Shown: positions 15,470 through 26,262, counted from the stretch's first letter. The stretch is DNA of 64,000 nt from UBA5336 sp039818165 (GCA_039818165.1 JBCBUL010000002.1:186001-250000); one strand, 5' to 3'. The notes: generated from the sequence alone by a model not told the origin. Numbers and translations: made by a program.

Positions 15470-16234
15470 TCACGCAGCGGCGAGTAGGTCTTTCGCATTG
15501 CCAAGTTCTGAGATCTGAGCCAGCGCTTTGCGATAGGCGACCGGCTTCGCGATGTTCAGTCTCTGGCGAGCCTCGGCAAGTGGTTCATGCATCAATTCAA
15601 TGATGTCTTCTTCAATGATCTGGTGAGCAGCGCGCCCATGACGCGTGCCCTCACGCTGGCAAGCCATGATGTCGATATGGCGTGGAAGGGCCTTCCGGAT
15701 CTGCCGCGCGCCCATATACGAAATGAAGATCACGCCGTTTCCGCCATGCTGGCCCCAGGTAAATCCGAGCAGAGCCGCCTCGCCCAAGGCATCGCGACCA
15801 TACCCTGACAGAACATGGAAAAGGTCGTGCGTATCGCGCAGGCGATTGCCGAACCATTTCAGGTCGTCATCATAGTCATTTGCGTGGAATTTCTCGGCCT
15901 CCTCAACCAGCCCCTGGGCGGAAAGCCCCTCGCGGCGCATGAACCGCAAATAGGCCTGGCCGACAGAGTCATGGGGAAGCTGTTCAATCCAGCCATGATC
16001 ATCCAAAAGCGGCGGCAAATAACGGCGCTCCGCCAGTCTCTTTGCACCGTTTTCAGAGGCCGCAAACCGCTCCAGGAGTTTCAGAAGGTTGCCGCCGTTT
16101 AGCGCCTCAATGATGTGGAAAACCTGCTCGGTGTCTTCCTTATCCTCAATCAGGCGTCGCATTCGCGACATGGCCGTGAAAGGCTTCAGCCGCGATGGCT
16201 GTCGGTTTGGATGAACGAAGATTGATTGGGCCAT
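15470..16234 (-). CDS. coq4: Coq4 family ubiquinone biosynthesis protein
   Basis: A 254-residue protein with the Coq4 metal site HDLFHVLSGYGRDALGE, an exact HDxxH-x11-E spacing. The rest, LPPLLDDHGWIEQLPHDSVGQAYLRFM and FTWGQHGGNGVIFISY in pieces, also fits the family. Mitochondrial COQ4 is needed for ubiquinone synthesis and has been linked to removal of the C1 carboxylate of the ring; the bacterial role is inferred. ATG 16234 is preferred over the frame's upstream start because TGGAGG lies 7 nt before it and the region further up contains promoter-like boxes. Confidence 0.88.
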   Translation of the reverse strand: MAQSIFVHPNRQPSRLKPFTAMSRMRRLIEDKEDTEQVFHIIEALNGGNLLKLLERFAASENGAKRLAERRYLPPLLDDHGWIEQLPHDSVGQAYLRFMRREGLSAQGLVEEAEKFHANDYDDDLKWFGNRLRDTHDLFHVLSGYGRDALGEAALLGFTWGQHGGNGVIFISYMGARQIRKALPRHIDIMACQREGTRHGRAAHQIIEEDIIELMHEPLAEARQRLNIAKPVAYRKALAQISELGNAKDLLAAA

Positions 16235-16253
16235 GGGCTGCCTCCAGATAAGC

Positions 16254-16282
16254 AGTGTACCAAAACACAGGCCCAAAAACAA
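16254..16282 (-). promoter_or_regulatory. Candidate sigma70-type promoter of coq4
   Basis: On the minus strand TTGTTT (16282-16277), exactly 17 nt, TACACT (16259-16254), 19 nt before the coq4 ATG. Both boxes are close to the general consensus. Sequence pattern only. Confidence 0.45.
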
Positions 16283-16444
16283 TGACGCCGGCGTCATCTT
16301 TATCTGCCCAATCGTTGATCACAGAAGCCTAGCCATTAACCACACACGGCCTTCCTGGCCCGCGACCGGGCTTGTTCGCTGGCATGCCGAGCGGCCAGTG
16401 GTAAGCCAAGGCCAATCTAAAACGTCAGAAGCGGGAGAGCCCGG

Positions 16445-16783
16445 GTGAAAAAGATCGAAGCCATCGTCAAACCATTCAAACTGGATGACGTGAAAGAGGC
16501 GCTACATGGAATTGGCCTTCAGGGGATGACCGTCGTCGAAGCCAAGGGGTTTGGTCGCCAACGAGGCCATACCGAACTCTACCGCGGCGCTGAGTACGTC
16601 GTCGATTTTCTGCCTAAGCTAAAGATCGAACTCATCATTCCAGATGCCGATGTCGACAAGGCCATCGATGCCATCACGAATGCCGCAAAGACCGGCAAGA
16701 TTGGCGATGGGAAGATTTTTGTTTCCGACGTTGCCGACGCTGTGCGCATCCGAACCGGCGAGCGTGGCGACCTGGCCCTATGA
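16445..16783 (+). CDS. glnB: Nitrogen regulatory protein P-II
   Basis: The 112-residue trimeric sensor of 2-oxoglutarate and ATP/ADP controls glutamine synthetase through GlnE and other targets. The T-loop GHTELYRGAEYVVDFLPK carries the uridylylation site at exactly Tyr51. The C-terminal DGKIFVSDVADAVRIRTGERGDLAL is standard. The start is GTG at 16445 with GGGAG upstream. glnA follows after 125 nt, the usual alphaproteobacterial glnBA order, and glnD (the uridylyltransferase) is in this same window at 55.8-58.6 kb. Confidence 0.97.
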   Translation: MKKIEAIVKPFKLDDVKEALHGIGLQGMTVVEAKGFGRQRGHTELYRGAEYVVDFLPKLKIELIIPDADVDKAIDAITNAAKTGKIGDGKIFVSDVADAVRIRTGERGDLAL

Positions 16784-16789
16784 AAACCC

Positions 16790-16818
16790 GGTGGGCGAGA
16801 CTGCGCGCTCGACCCACC
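16790..16818 (+). other. Intercistronic hairpin between glnB and glnA
   Basis: GGTGGGCGAG (16790-16799) pairs with CTCGACCCACC (16808-16818) with a single bulged A and an 8-nt loop, 7 nt past the glnB stop. No T-run follows. It could act as a weak attenuator or processing site that sets the glnA to glnB ratio. Confidence 0.45.
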
Positions 16819-16908
16819 ATTTGCCATTGACGAGCACTCGCGTGACGCGTTTGTTTCGCAATCGAAATTCAACTCCCAAAAACAGACACAACATCGAGAG
16901 GGCTGAGC

Positions 16909-18315
<1,407 letters not shown>

Positions 18316-18345
18316 GTTTCTCCTCTTGACCTGGATCCTGGCGAA

Positions 18346-18378
18346 GGCCGAGGCTTTTTTGCCTCGGCCGTTGTTTTT
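18346..18378 (+). terminator. Rho-independent terminator of glnBA
   Basis: GGCCGAGGC (18346-18354) pairs with GCCTCGGCC (18361-18369) around a T6 loop and is followed by GTTGTTTTT. It lies 31 nt after the glnA stop. Confidence 0.92.
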
Positions 18379-18427
18379 GGCCTGAGATGGCCTTGTTTTC
18401 GCCGCCGCACCACGACACGACGAAGAG

Positions 18428-19366
18428 ATGGTGCAAGAGCTCATTTTTTACGGCGCGTATGCCTATTTCCCACTTCTCGCGGCAGCGATGCTGGCGATTA
18501 TCAACGGGCGACGCTGGGTACGCTGGCTTTCTATCTTTGTCCTGATCCCCTCCACACTGTTGGCCTGGGCAAGATTTGTCGAACCCGCCATCCTGAACGT
18601 GAAACACACCGACATTATTCTGGATGGGGCCACGCGCGATGCGCAAGTCATTCGGGTCGCTGTGTTCGCGGACACCCATTTCGGCAAATTTGGCAATGCG
18701 ATGCCCATGGCGCGCATCGTCGACGCCACCAACCGCCAGGAGGTCGACCTTGTCCTTGTCGCGGGCGACTTTCTCTATCGCACCGAGCTCGAGCAAATCT
18801 CTTCAGAATTGTGGGAGCTCTCACGCCTGCGCGCCCCGACATATGCGATTTTCGGCAATCACGATGTCGGCAGGCCCGGCCCAAACCACCGAAACGCCGT
18901 GCGTGACGTCTTCGAAGCCATGGACATCCCGCTTCTGGAAGATGAGGTCGAGCAGGTTGAAGTAAACGGGCAAGCGCTGGTCATCTCAGGCGTGCGGGAC
19001 CTCTGGTATGCTCCGGAGGTCGACACCCGTTTTGCCGCCGACATTCCGGCAGACGTGCCGCACATCACACTGGCCCACAATCCCGATACGGCGATGGTCG
19101 TTCCGGCCAGTTTTGACTATGACCTCATGGTGGCGGGCCATACCCATGGCGGCCAGATTCGCCTTCCCTTCCTCTACAAGTCCGCCATCCCTTGCGAGGG
19201 GGACTGGGACAAGGACCTGCACATCTGGCGCGATGCTGGCGGCGTCGACCGCCAGGTTTGGGTTACTCCAGGCACGGGTATGGTTGGGCTGCCCTTCAGG
19301 TTCCTGCAACCGCCCCGGCTTGATATACTCACACTTCACTTGCCGGAGGTCTCGCCCAGCCCATGA
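18428..19366 (+). CDS. Membrane-anchored calcineurin-like metallophosphoesterase
   Basis: A 312-residue protein with two N-terminal transmembrane helices (about 5-24 and 31-48) and a metallophosphoesterase domain. The metal motifs run in order: ADTHFG, AGDFLYR, GNHD, AHNPD and GHTHGGQIRLPF, ending TPGTGMVGLPFRF. That order and the membrane anchor are typical of YkuE-like enzymes; some relatives cleave UDP-2,3-diacylglucosamine (LpxG), but substrate cannot be set from sequence. Its TGA overlaps the ATG of the following lipoprotein gene in ATGA, so the two are translationally coupled. Confidence 0.88.
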   Translation: MVQELIFYGAYAYFPLLAAAMLAIINGRRWVRWLSIFVLIPSTLLAWARFVEPAILNVKHTDIILDGATRDAQVIRVAVFADTHFGKFGNAMPMARIVDATNRQEVDLVLVAGDFLYRTELEQISSELWELSRLRAPTYAIFGNHDVGRPGPNHRNAVRDVFEAMDIPLLEDEVEQVEVNGQALVISGVRDLWYAPEVDTRFAADIPADVPHITLAHNPDTAMVVPASFDYDLMVAGHTHGGQIRLPFLYKSAIPCEGDWDKDLHIWRDAGGVDRQVWVTPGTGMVGLPFRFLQPPRLDILTLHLPEVSPSP

Positions 19367-19989
19367 AACGCCTTGCCGTCGCTTTGATCATGTCCCTGGC
19401 CTGCGGCGCGCTGTTTCTGGCTTCCTGTCAATCGACCCCGCCAACGGCGCGGGAACAGGCAAACCTTTGCGACATTTTTGACGACCGCAAGAACTGGTAC
19501 CGCGCCGCGGCCGAAGCAGAACGCGCCTGGGGAACGCCCATCGCTCTTCAAATGGCCATCATGCAGGCGGAAAGCAGTTTCGACGCCGACGCCCGTCCAC
19601 CCCGTGGACGTATGTTCTTTGGCCTCCTGCCCGGCAGCCGGCCAAGCTCAGCCTACGGCTATGCCCAGGCCGTCGACGGAACCTGGGAGACCTATAAGCG
19701 GGCAAGCCGAAACAATGGCGCTGAGCGCGATGATTTTGATGACGCGGTTGATTTCATTGCCTGGTACGCCAACGAATCCCGCAAGCAAGCCGGCCTCGCT
19801 TTCGCGGACGGCGGCGCCCACTATCTGGCTTACCATGAAGGCTGGACCGGATATCGGCGGGGTTCCTATCGCAGCAAAGACTGGCTGGTGCGCAAGGCAA
19901 GCCGTGTCGGCGCCACGGCGGAGCGCTACGGAAATCAGCTGTCCCGGTGCGAGGACCGGCTGAAACGCGACTGGATCCCCTTCTTCTAG
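19363..19989 (+). CDS. SLT-domain lipoprotein, putative lytic transglycosylase
   Basis: The 208-residue product has a lipoprotein signal with lipobox LASC (Cys22). The mature part has WGTPIALQMAIMQAESSFDADARPP, where the Glu of AESSF is the probable catalytic residue, and AYGYAQAVDGTWETYK, both hallmarks of the soluble lytic transglycosylase fold. The segment DDFDDAVDFIAWYAN replaces the usual N-region that counts repeats. Family expectation is cleavage of peptidoglycan glycan strands at the outer membrane. It starts inside the stop of the phosphoesterase gene, and its TAG stop is interlocked (CTAG, 19986-19989) with the stop of the convergent reductase gene. Confidence 0.85.
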   Translation: MKRLAVALIMSLACGALFLASCQSTPPTAREQANLCDIFDDRKNWYRAAAEAERAWGTPIALQMAIMQAESSFDADARPPRGRMFFGLLPGSRPSSAYGYAQAVDGTWETYKRASRNNGAERDDFDDAVDFIAWYANESRKQAGLAFADGGAHYLAYHEGWTGYRRGSYRSKDWLVRKASRVGATAERYGNQLSRCEDRLKRDWIPFF

Positions 19990-21299
19990 GCAACCTTGCC
20001 GTCAAGCGCGGCTTTCCAGAGTTTGGTAGACTGGGCCTGCTCGGCCTGGTCACGCCGGAAGGCCGTGAACACACCCAGCTTTGGGTCCGCCGGGCGGCCG
20101 TCACCAAGAGCAATGAGGTTCTGATAGTACCAGGACATGCTCCCGAAACCGTTCAGCGCCTTGATCAGGCCGATTGGAGAGTTTGGCCCCAGAAGCGGCG
20201 TTGGCCCCAGGCGAAGCTCGTATTCAAAGCGGGGTAAGGCGTTGATCTCCCCGCTGAGAAGCCGCTTTGGCAGGTCGGTTTCGATGCAAAGTGGACGGCC
20301 AATTCCGATGAGGTCTGCTTCACCCGCAGCCAGCGCCTCATCCATAGCCTCGCGGGTTCGAAAGCCGCCCGTGACCATGACGGGCATGCGTGCGCGGGTC
20401 TTCACGCTGCGCGCATACTCCAGGAAATACGCCTCACGTTTGCGCGTGCTTTCGCGCACCTTCGGCGCTTCGGCGGGCTTCATTCCTTCCTGGTCCATCA
20501 TTTTCGGCTGTTCATAAGAACCACCTGAGATTTCCAGCAGATCCACGCCGAGGTCGTTCAACATATCAACCACGGTCAGGCAGTCGTCGTGGCTGAAGCC
20601 ACCTTTCTGGAAGTCCGCCGAATTGAGCTTCACCGAGACGGTAAACCCTTCCCCTCCCTCGCGCCGAGCTGCCGCCACGCATTCGCGCAACAGCCGTGCC
20701 CGGTTTTCCAACGGGCCGCCCCATTCATCCGTGCGCTGGTTCGCTAGCGGATTCAGAAACTGGCTGATCAGGTAACCAAGGGCGGCGTGGACCTGAACGC
20801 CATCAAAGCCAGTGTCCCGGGCAGCCCGGGTCGCCGTGCCCATGTTCGCAATCACACGCGCTATTTCCGCGTCCTCCATCGCACGAGGCTGACCGAAAAA
20901 CTTGCCCGGCAGGTCCAGTGCGACCGCGCTGGGTGCAGCGGGCCGTTCATTGATTGCAATCGGCGTTTGGCGACCAGCATGGGAAATCTGCATGATGACC
21001 GGTGCACCACCCGACTTCGCCGCTGCTGCAAACGCCGAAAGTGCCTCCAGCTCCTGCGCGCCGGGCGGGCGGTCGATCACCACATTGGCCGCCTTTTCCA
21101 GATGGTGACGATCAACCTGGACATTGCCGGTGATCTGCAAACCGATCCCGCCGTCCGCCCAAAGGCGATACAGGCGCTCATGGCGCGGTGTGGCGCGGTT
21201 GTGGGCGTCGGCCAGCCCCTCCGTCATGGCAGCCTTGGCCAATCGATTTGGCAGTGTCAGGCCAGACGGCAGTGTGAGCGGCGCAGTGATGTCAGTCAT
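19986..21299 (-). CDS. NADH:flavin oxidoreductase, Old Yellow Enzyme family
   Basis: A 437-residue TIM-barrel flavoprotein. Seen: LPNRLAKAAMTEGLAD near the start, GIGLQITGNVQVD, MQISHAGRQTP, the active-site GVQVHAALGYLISQFLNP with NQRTDEWGGPLENRARLL (in pieces), and the FMN-phosphate region PVMVTGGFRTREAMDEAL and LIGIGRPLC. Family members reduce activated alkenes with NAD(P)H; the substrate is unknown. Alanine replaces the second His of the classic H-x-x-H/N pair (VHAALGYL), as in several OYE-like subgroups. ATG 21299 has GGAGG upstream. It stands alone between a convergent and a divergent gene. Confidence 0.87.
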   Translation of the reverse strand: MTDITAPLTLPSGLTLPNRLAKAAMTEGLADAHNRATPRHERLYRLWADGGIGLQITGNVQVDRHHLEKAANVVIDRPPGAQELEALSAFAAAAKSGGAPVIMQISHAGRQTPIAINERPAAPSAVALDLPGKFFGQPRAMEDAEIARVIANMGTATRAARDTGFDGVQVHAALGYLISQFLNPLANQRTDEWGGPLENRARLLRECVAAARREGGEGFTVSVKLNSADFQKGGFSHDDCLTVVDMLNDLGVDLLEISGGSYEQPKMMDQEGMKPAEAPKVRESTRKREAYFLEYARSVKTRARMPVMVTGGFRTREAMDEALAAGEADLIGIGRPLCIETDLPKRLLSGEINALPRFEYELRLGPTPLLGPNSPIGLIKALNGFGSMSWYYQNLIALGDGRPADPKLGVFTAFRRDQAEQAQSTKLWKAALDGKVA

Positions 21300-21405
21300 G
21301 TGAAATCCTCCCGTTTCACCCTCCATCATTGGCGCAGGTGAGACAAATTTTTACGGCCTCTTAACCGCAATCGAGACGATTGGGGACAAGCTTGGGAGGC
21401 GCCCG

Positions 21406-23094
21406 TTGGAAGCCCATCTACACACCGTTATCACAGCGCACTATTGCCGTTCGACCCACCATTTCATCGTGATGGACGCTCTGGAGCGGATCGGCGGGCC
21501 AAACGCCGAGGGCTGGCGCCGCCTTCTGCTGCATGAGCATAAGGCGCTGTTGAAAGGCGCCAAGGCGCCCGATGCAGAGTTCAAGGACTTCAAGAACCAT
21601 GTTTTGCATGTGGGCGGTGAGCGCGAATGGGGCGGCGCGCGAGGCGCAGCAACCGAATGGTACAATCGATCTGTCGCTGCGCTCAGCGCCAAACGGTGGC
21701 GCGACGCTGCCTATGCCCTTGGCGTGCTGAGCCATTACTATGCCGACCCCATCCAACCCTTCCACACCGGCCAGACCGAGGCCGAGGGCGCCGTTCACCG
21801 CGCTTTGGAATGGAGCATCTTCAAATCACGGCCAGCGTTGAAGGCCCGCATGGCCGCAAGCAAGGATGTGACCATCCAGGGCAGCGATGACACCAATTTC
21901 GTATCCGAGATGGTCGGAGCTGGGGCGCGTGCGTCCCATATGCACTATTCCACCTTTATCGATCACTATGACCTCGATACGGGCAAAAAAACGCCCGAGG
22001 CAGGCCTGGACGACACTCTGTTGGAGGCAACAGCAGGTCTGCTCCAGCACGCCGTTGGCGGCGTTGCTCACCTTTATGAACGCGCCTTTGCCGAGGCCCG
22101 GGTGGCCCCAAAATCTGTGCGGCTCAGCCTTGATGTGGTTGTCGCTCAGATCGGCAAACCCTTGCGTAAAATCCTCTCGAAAATCGAGGATGCGGGCACG
22201 CGACGCGCCGTTGAGGCGGCTTATGACGAATACAAACGCACGGGCAAAGTGATTGAAGAGCTTTCAGACGATGACGCCGCCATCCGGGCCATCCATGCTC
22301 GCGAAGTGCGCAACATCTCTATGGAGGAACTGGGCGCAGAAGCCCCTGCCCCAATCGGATTACGGCATGGCATGTCGTTGGCGCTCGCAAAACCAGAACA
22401 GCCTGCCAAACAGGTTGAAGCACCTGAGCCCGCCGGAAAGAAACGCACGGCCCTTTCGACCCGCAACCGCCCCAACCGGGAACGCGCCCGAACGCCGACA
22501 CTGGACCGTGTTCTGAGGGAGTTGTCGCCGGAACGGCGCTCACAATCTGTGCCCCCCGTCCCAGTAAAAGAGCCGAACGCTGTTGAACAAACCACCCCCA
22601 CAGAGGCAGCGGACACGCCCACGGCCAAACCTTCGGGCCCCGACCGCAAATCTCCAGAAACGCCCACGCCCCGGTCAGGCCTCAATCTGGACAGCCCCGT
22701 GGTCGATGCGCCGTCGATTGGCAAACGCACCGCACGCCATTTGCGCAGGGCTGAAATCACCACGATTGGCGAGCTATTGGCCGCTGAGCCCGCAAGTGTC
22801 GCGGAAACCATCAACCAGCGCCATATTACGGGCCAGACCGTTCTGGATTGGCAAGACCAGACGCGTTTGAAAATGGCGCTCCCATCCCTGCGCGTTCACG
22901 ATGTTCAAATCCTGGTTGGTTCTGGCATCCGGGATCTCGACGCGCTTAAAACAGCCTCAGCGACCTCGCTTTTTGAGGCAGCAACCCAGTTTGCCCGCAC
23001 GCCCGCCGCCGAGCGCATCATCCACGACGCGGACAAGCCCACGCGCGATGAAGTCGACGGGTGGATTTCCAAGGCGAATGCGAGAACAGGTTAA
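21406..23094 (+). CDS. Zinc-dependent phospholipase C-like and DUF4332 fusion protein
   Basis: The 562-residue protein has an all-helical N-terminal half (about 1-230) with THHFIVMDAL, YALGVLSHYYADPIQPFHT and VHRAL, plus HMHYSTFIDHYDLD. These His/Asp/Glu positions match the zinc-dependent phospholipase C/S1-P1 nuclease fold. A Pro/Thr/Lys-rich linker (about 310-430) joins it to a C-terminal DUF4332 domain (434-553), a helix-hairpin-helix-like repeat beginning DAPSIGKRTARHLRRAEITT. There is no signal peptide, so a cytosolic location is expected, which is odd for a secreted-enzyme fold. The start is TTG at 21406 with GGGAGG 6 nt before it; the next ATG at 21472 would cut off the first conserved His residues. 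It lies just upstream of parE. Confidence 0.78.
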   Translation: MEAHLHTVITAHYCRSTHHFIVMDALERIGGPNAEGWRRLLLHEHKALLKGAKAPDAEFKDFKNHVLHVGGEREWGGARGAATEWYNRSVAALSAKRWRDAAYALGVLSHYYADPIQPFHTGQTEAEGAVHRALEWSIFKSRPALKARMAASKDVTIQGSDDTNFVSEMVGAGARASHMHYSTFIDHYDLDTGKKTPEAGLDDTLLEATAGLLQHAVGGVAHLYERAFAEARVAPKSVRLSLDVVVAQIGKPLRKILSKIEDAGTRRAVEAAYDEYKRTGKVIEELSDDDAAIRAIHAREVRNISMEELGAEAPAPIGLRHGMSLALAKPEQPAKQVEAPEPAGKKRTALSTRNRPNRERARTPTLDRVLRELSPERRSQSVPPVPVKEPNAVEQTTPTEAADTPTAKPSGPDRKSPETPTPRSGLNLDSPVVDAPSIGKRTARHLRRAEITTIGELLAAEPASVAETINQRHITGQTVLDWQDQTRLKMALPSLRVHDVQILVGSGIRDLDALKTASATSLFEAATQFARTPAAERIIHDADKPTRDEVDGWISKANARTG

Positions 23095-23193
23095 CGTCAG
23101 GCGGCGTTCCGTTAACCGCGCCGAAAGACTCGCGGCGGGATTATCGCACCCAATCATTCGCCCACCGCGAATTCGTCTGCTAGGGAGTCGCTC

Positions 23194-25206
23194 TTGCCCG
23201 CCACCAACCAAGCCAAGCTGTTTGAAGACATGACCGCAACGCCCCAGACCCCCGATGGCTACAGCGCCAAAGACATCGAAGTACTCGAGGGACTGGAGCC
23301 CGTTCGCAAGCGACCTGGCATGTACATTGGCGGCACCGATGAGCGCGCCTACCACCATCTCTTCGCCGAAGTGCTTGATAACTCCATGGACGAGGCCGTG
23401 GCGGGCCACGCCTCATGGATCGAGGTCAAGCTTGACGCGGATGGATATCTCACCGTGATCGACAATGGCCGCGGCATTCCGGTGGACCCCCATCCGAAGT
23501 ATCCTAACAAATCTGCCCTGGAAGTGATCATGACCACGCTCCACGCGGGCGGAAAGTTCTCGAACAAGGCCTATGAGACGGCGGGCGGCCTCCACGGTGT
23601 GGGTATTTCCGTGGTCAACGCGCTGTCGGAACGCGTCGAGGTTGAAGTGGCCCGTGACCGCAAACTCTATCGCCAGGTGTTTGAACGCGGCCTGCCGAGT
23701 GGCGGTTTGGAACTGGTCGGCGCCGCACCCAACCGGCGCGGAACGGCAGTGCGCTTCAAGCCCGATGCGGAAATCTTCGGCCCTAAACTCCGCTTCAAGC
23801 CCGCCCGCCTGTACCAGATGGCCCGGTCAAAGGCCTATCTCTATCGCGGGGTCGAGGTGCGCTGGTCCTGTGACCCAGAGCTTTTGCCGGAAGGCGCAAA
23901 AGTGCCCGCAGAGGCCGTACTCACCTATCCAAATGGGTTGGCGGACCAATTGGCCGAAGTGTTCCAGGGCAAGCAGACCCTGACGGAACAAGCTTTCACC
24001 GGCCTGGTCGAAACCAGTGAGGGCAAAGTGGAATGGGCCATCAGTTGGACCGCCGCAGGGTTCGGCGAATCCGACGGGTTCTCACGCAGCTATTGTAACA
24101 CGGTTCCCACGCCAGATGGCGGCACGCACGAAGCCGGCTTGCGCAGCGCCATAACCAAGGGCCTGCGAAACTATGGCGAACTGACAGGCCAGAAAAAAGC
24201 CGCCGCGATCACCGCCGACGATGTGATGAGCCACGCCGGCATCCTGCTGTCGGTGTTCATTCGCGGACCGGAATTTGTCGGCCAGACCAAGGACAAGCTT
24301 TCCACGACGGCAGCATTCCGCCTTGTCGAGAACGCCGTGCGAGACCGGTTCGATCACTGGCTCGCGGCAAGCCCGAAGGAGTCGAACAACCTCCTCGAAT
24401 GGGCGATGGACCGCGCCGATGAGCGTGCCAAACGGCGCAAGGCGAAAGAGATCCAACGCAAATCGGCGACGAAAAAGCTGCGTCTGCCGGGCAAACTGGC
24501 CGATTGCGCCAATCGCGGGCCGGAAGACACCGAGCTTTTCCTCGTTGAGGGCGACTCGGCCGGCGGCAGCGCCAAACAGGCGCGGGACCGGAAAACCCAG
24601 GCGATTTTGCCCCTGCGTGGCAAGATTCTGAACGTTGCATCCGCCAGTGATGACAAGCTGATGAAGAACGCCGAACTGGGCGACCTGTCCCTTGCGCTTG
24701 GCTCTCCCCTCGGGCGACGGTTCAGCCTCGATGATCTTCGCTATGAGAAAATCATCATCATGACCGATGCCGATGTGGATGGTGCCCATATCGCTGCGTT
24801 GCTTATCACCTTCTTTTACAAGATGACGCCGGGCCTGATCGAAGCCGGGCGCCTTTATCTGGCGATGCCGCCGCTCTACCGGCTCTACAACAAGAAGGGC
24901 AAATCGGTTTACGCCATGGATGATGAGCAGAAAGACGCGCTCATTGTGTCAGAGTTCAAGGCGGGCGAAAAAGTCGAAATCGGCCGGTTCAAGGGCCTCG
25001 GCGAGATGAACCCGGGCCAGCTCAAGGAAACCACGATGGATCCGGCCAGCCGCGTTCTGGCGCGCGTGACCCTGCCCGACTCGATGGATGAGTTGATCGA
25101 AGAACGCCCGGCTGACCTCATCGAGACACTGATGGGACGCAAGGCCGAGCTGCGCTACCAGTTCATCCAGGACAATGCGAAATTCGCAGACGATCTGGAC
25201 ATCTGA
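23194..25206 (+). CDS. parE: DNA topoisomerase IV subunit B
   Basis: The 670-residue ATPase subunit of the decatenating topoisomerase. GHKL ATPase motifs: LDNSMDEAVAGH, DNGRGIPVDPHPKYPN and AGGLHGVGISVVNALS. The TOPRIM domain shows LFLVEGDSAGGSAKQARDR and TDADVDGAHI, and the C-terminal FKGLGEMNPGQLKETTMDP completes it. The size and the lack of the GyrB-specific insert favour ParE over GyrB. The apparent start is TTG at 23194 behind AGGGAG; an ATG at 23230 is the alternative and leaves all domains intact. A GCTAGGGA box at 23179-23186 overlaps the Shine-Dalgarno. Confidence 0.95.
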   Translation: MPATNQAKLFEDMTATPQTPDGYSAKDIEVLEGLEPVRKRPGMYIGGTDERAYHHLFAEVLDNSMDEAVAGHASWIEVKLDADGYLTVIDNGRGIPVDPHPKYPNKSALEVIMTTLHAGGKFSNKAYETAGGLHGVGISVVNALSERVEVEVARDRKLYRQVFERGLPSGGLELVGAAPNRRGTAVRFKPDAEIFGPKLRFKPARLYQMARSKAYLYRGVEVRWSCDPELLPEGAKVPAEAVLTYPNGLADQLAEVFQGKQTLTEQAFTGLVETSEGKVEWAISWTAAGFGESDGFSRSYCNTVPTPDGGTHEAGLRSAITKGLRNYGELTGQKKAAAITADDVMSHAGILLSVFIRGPEFVGQTKDKLSTTAAFRLVENAVRDRFDHWLAASPKESNNLLEWAMDRADERAKRRKAKEIQRKSATKKLRLPGKLADCANRGPEDTELFLVEGDSAGGSAKQARDRKTQAILPLRGKILNVASASDDKLMKNAELGDLSLALGSPLGRRFSLDDLRYEKIIIMTDADVDGAHIAALLITFFYKMTPGLIEAGRLYLAMPPLYRLYNKKGKSVYAMDDEQKDALIVSEFKAGEKVEIGRFKGLGEMNPGQLKETTMDPASRVLARVTLPDSMDELIEERPADLIETLMGRKAELRYQFIQDNAKFADDLDI

Positions 25207-25212
25207 CCCAAG

Positions 25213-26196
25213 TTAATCCTGATGCAAGCGACGCCAGGCACCGGGCGTCATTCCGGTTTGTTGCTTGAAGGCCCTATGGAATGAGGTCTCAGCTCCATAG
25301 CCGCAATGGTCCGCAACCTGTTTGATCGGCAGATCGGACTCAGCCAGCAAGTTCGCCTCCAGCTGGAGACGCCAGTTCTTAAGATACTGCATCGGCGGAA
25401 GTCCCACCAAACGGGCAAACCGCTCCATAAAAGCGCTGCGTGACAAACCGGACTGTCGGGCAAGCTGCTCCGCCGTCCAGGCCTTCTGAGGTGCACCATG
25501 CAGGGCTTTAAGCGCCGCACCGACATGGCGATCCTGCAGAGCCGCCAGCCAGTTCGTTCCATGACCCGACTCATCGGCAAGAACGTGTTGATGCACGGCG
25601 TCCACAAACATGGTTTCCGCCAGGCGCGAGACGACGAGCTTGCCCCCCGTCTCCCTGTCCGATTGCTGGCGGGTCGCGATCTCAACCAATTGGCGGAGAA
25701 GCGCCCACTTATCGGGCGACGGCGACAGGATCATGAGGTCAGGAAGCGCCTCCAATAGCGGGTGGAAGCTTTGGCGCGGTAATCCGAAATAGCCACACAC
25801 GAAGTTTGCTTTCGGCCCATCGCCTCCGAGGTCCACATAGGTGCAAGGCGCGCGGCTTTCTTCCGCCTTCCTGTAGACGTCCGTGTCAGGCTCCGGGACG
25901 ACATCCGGCTCGCGCCCGGACGCGATGATATGGTCACATCCACGCGGCAGAAGCAGGATATCGCCCGTTCGGAAGGAACGCTTTTGGTCTGGATCATCGG
26001 CACGCCAGCACCAGGCCTCTCCGTCCAGCATGATATGGAAAGGCAACACCGTCTGCGCGTTTGGCATCACGAGCGTGCCAATATTGCGCATGTGGGGGGT
26101 CAACGTGGCCCAGGGTGCCCCGGCCGCAACGGAAAAATAAAAGGCTGACTTCAGTCGCGTGGAGGCCAGCAACGCCTCGAGCGTCGATTCAATCAT
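25213..26196 (-). CDS. AraC family transcriptional regulator with cupin sensor
   Basis: The 327-residue product has an N-terminal cupin-like domain of the type common in AraC regulators (residues about 10-180; RSFRTGDILLLPRGCDHII) and a C-terminal double helix-turn-helix: WTAEQLARQSGLSRSAFMERFARLVG and then LPIKQVADHCGYGAETSFHRAFKQQTG (in pieces), ending MTPGAWR. The ATG at 26196 is preferred over a TTG 12 nt upstream. It is divergent from the cupin gene at 26329, which is its most likely target; an AT-rich dyad lies between them at 26263-26275. Effector unknown. Confidence 0.9.
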   Translation of the reverse strand: MIESTLEALLASTRLKSAFYFSVAAGAPWATLTPHMRNIGTLVMPNAQTVLPFHIMLDGEAWCWRADDPDQKRSFRTGDILLLPRGCDHIIASGREPDVVPEPDTDVYRKAEESRAPCTYVDLGGDGPKANFVCGYFGLPRQSFHPLLEALPDLMILSPSPDKWALLRQLVEIATRQQSDRETGGKLVVSRLAETMFVDAVHQHVLADESGHGTNWLAALQDRHVGAALKALHGAPQKAWTAEQLARQSGLSRSAFMERFARLVGLPPMQYLKNWRLQLEANLLAESDLPIKQVADHCGYGAETSFHRAFKQQTGMTPGAWRRLHQD

Positions 26197-26262
26197 CTGT
26201 TCCGGCAAAATCGCCTATCCCACACCCGCCTGGACGATCTGCTAAGACTAACAGAGCCTTTG

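Noticed and set aside
16298..16444. A sigma54 (-24/-12) promoter upstream of glnB
   Set aside because: I looked for GG-N10-GC elements; the nearest candidates miss the consensus.
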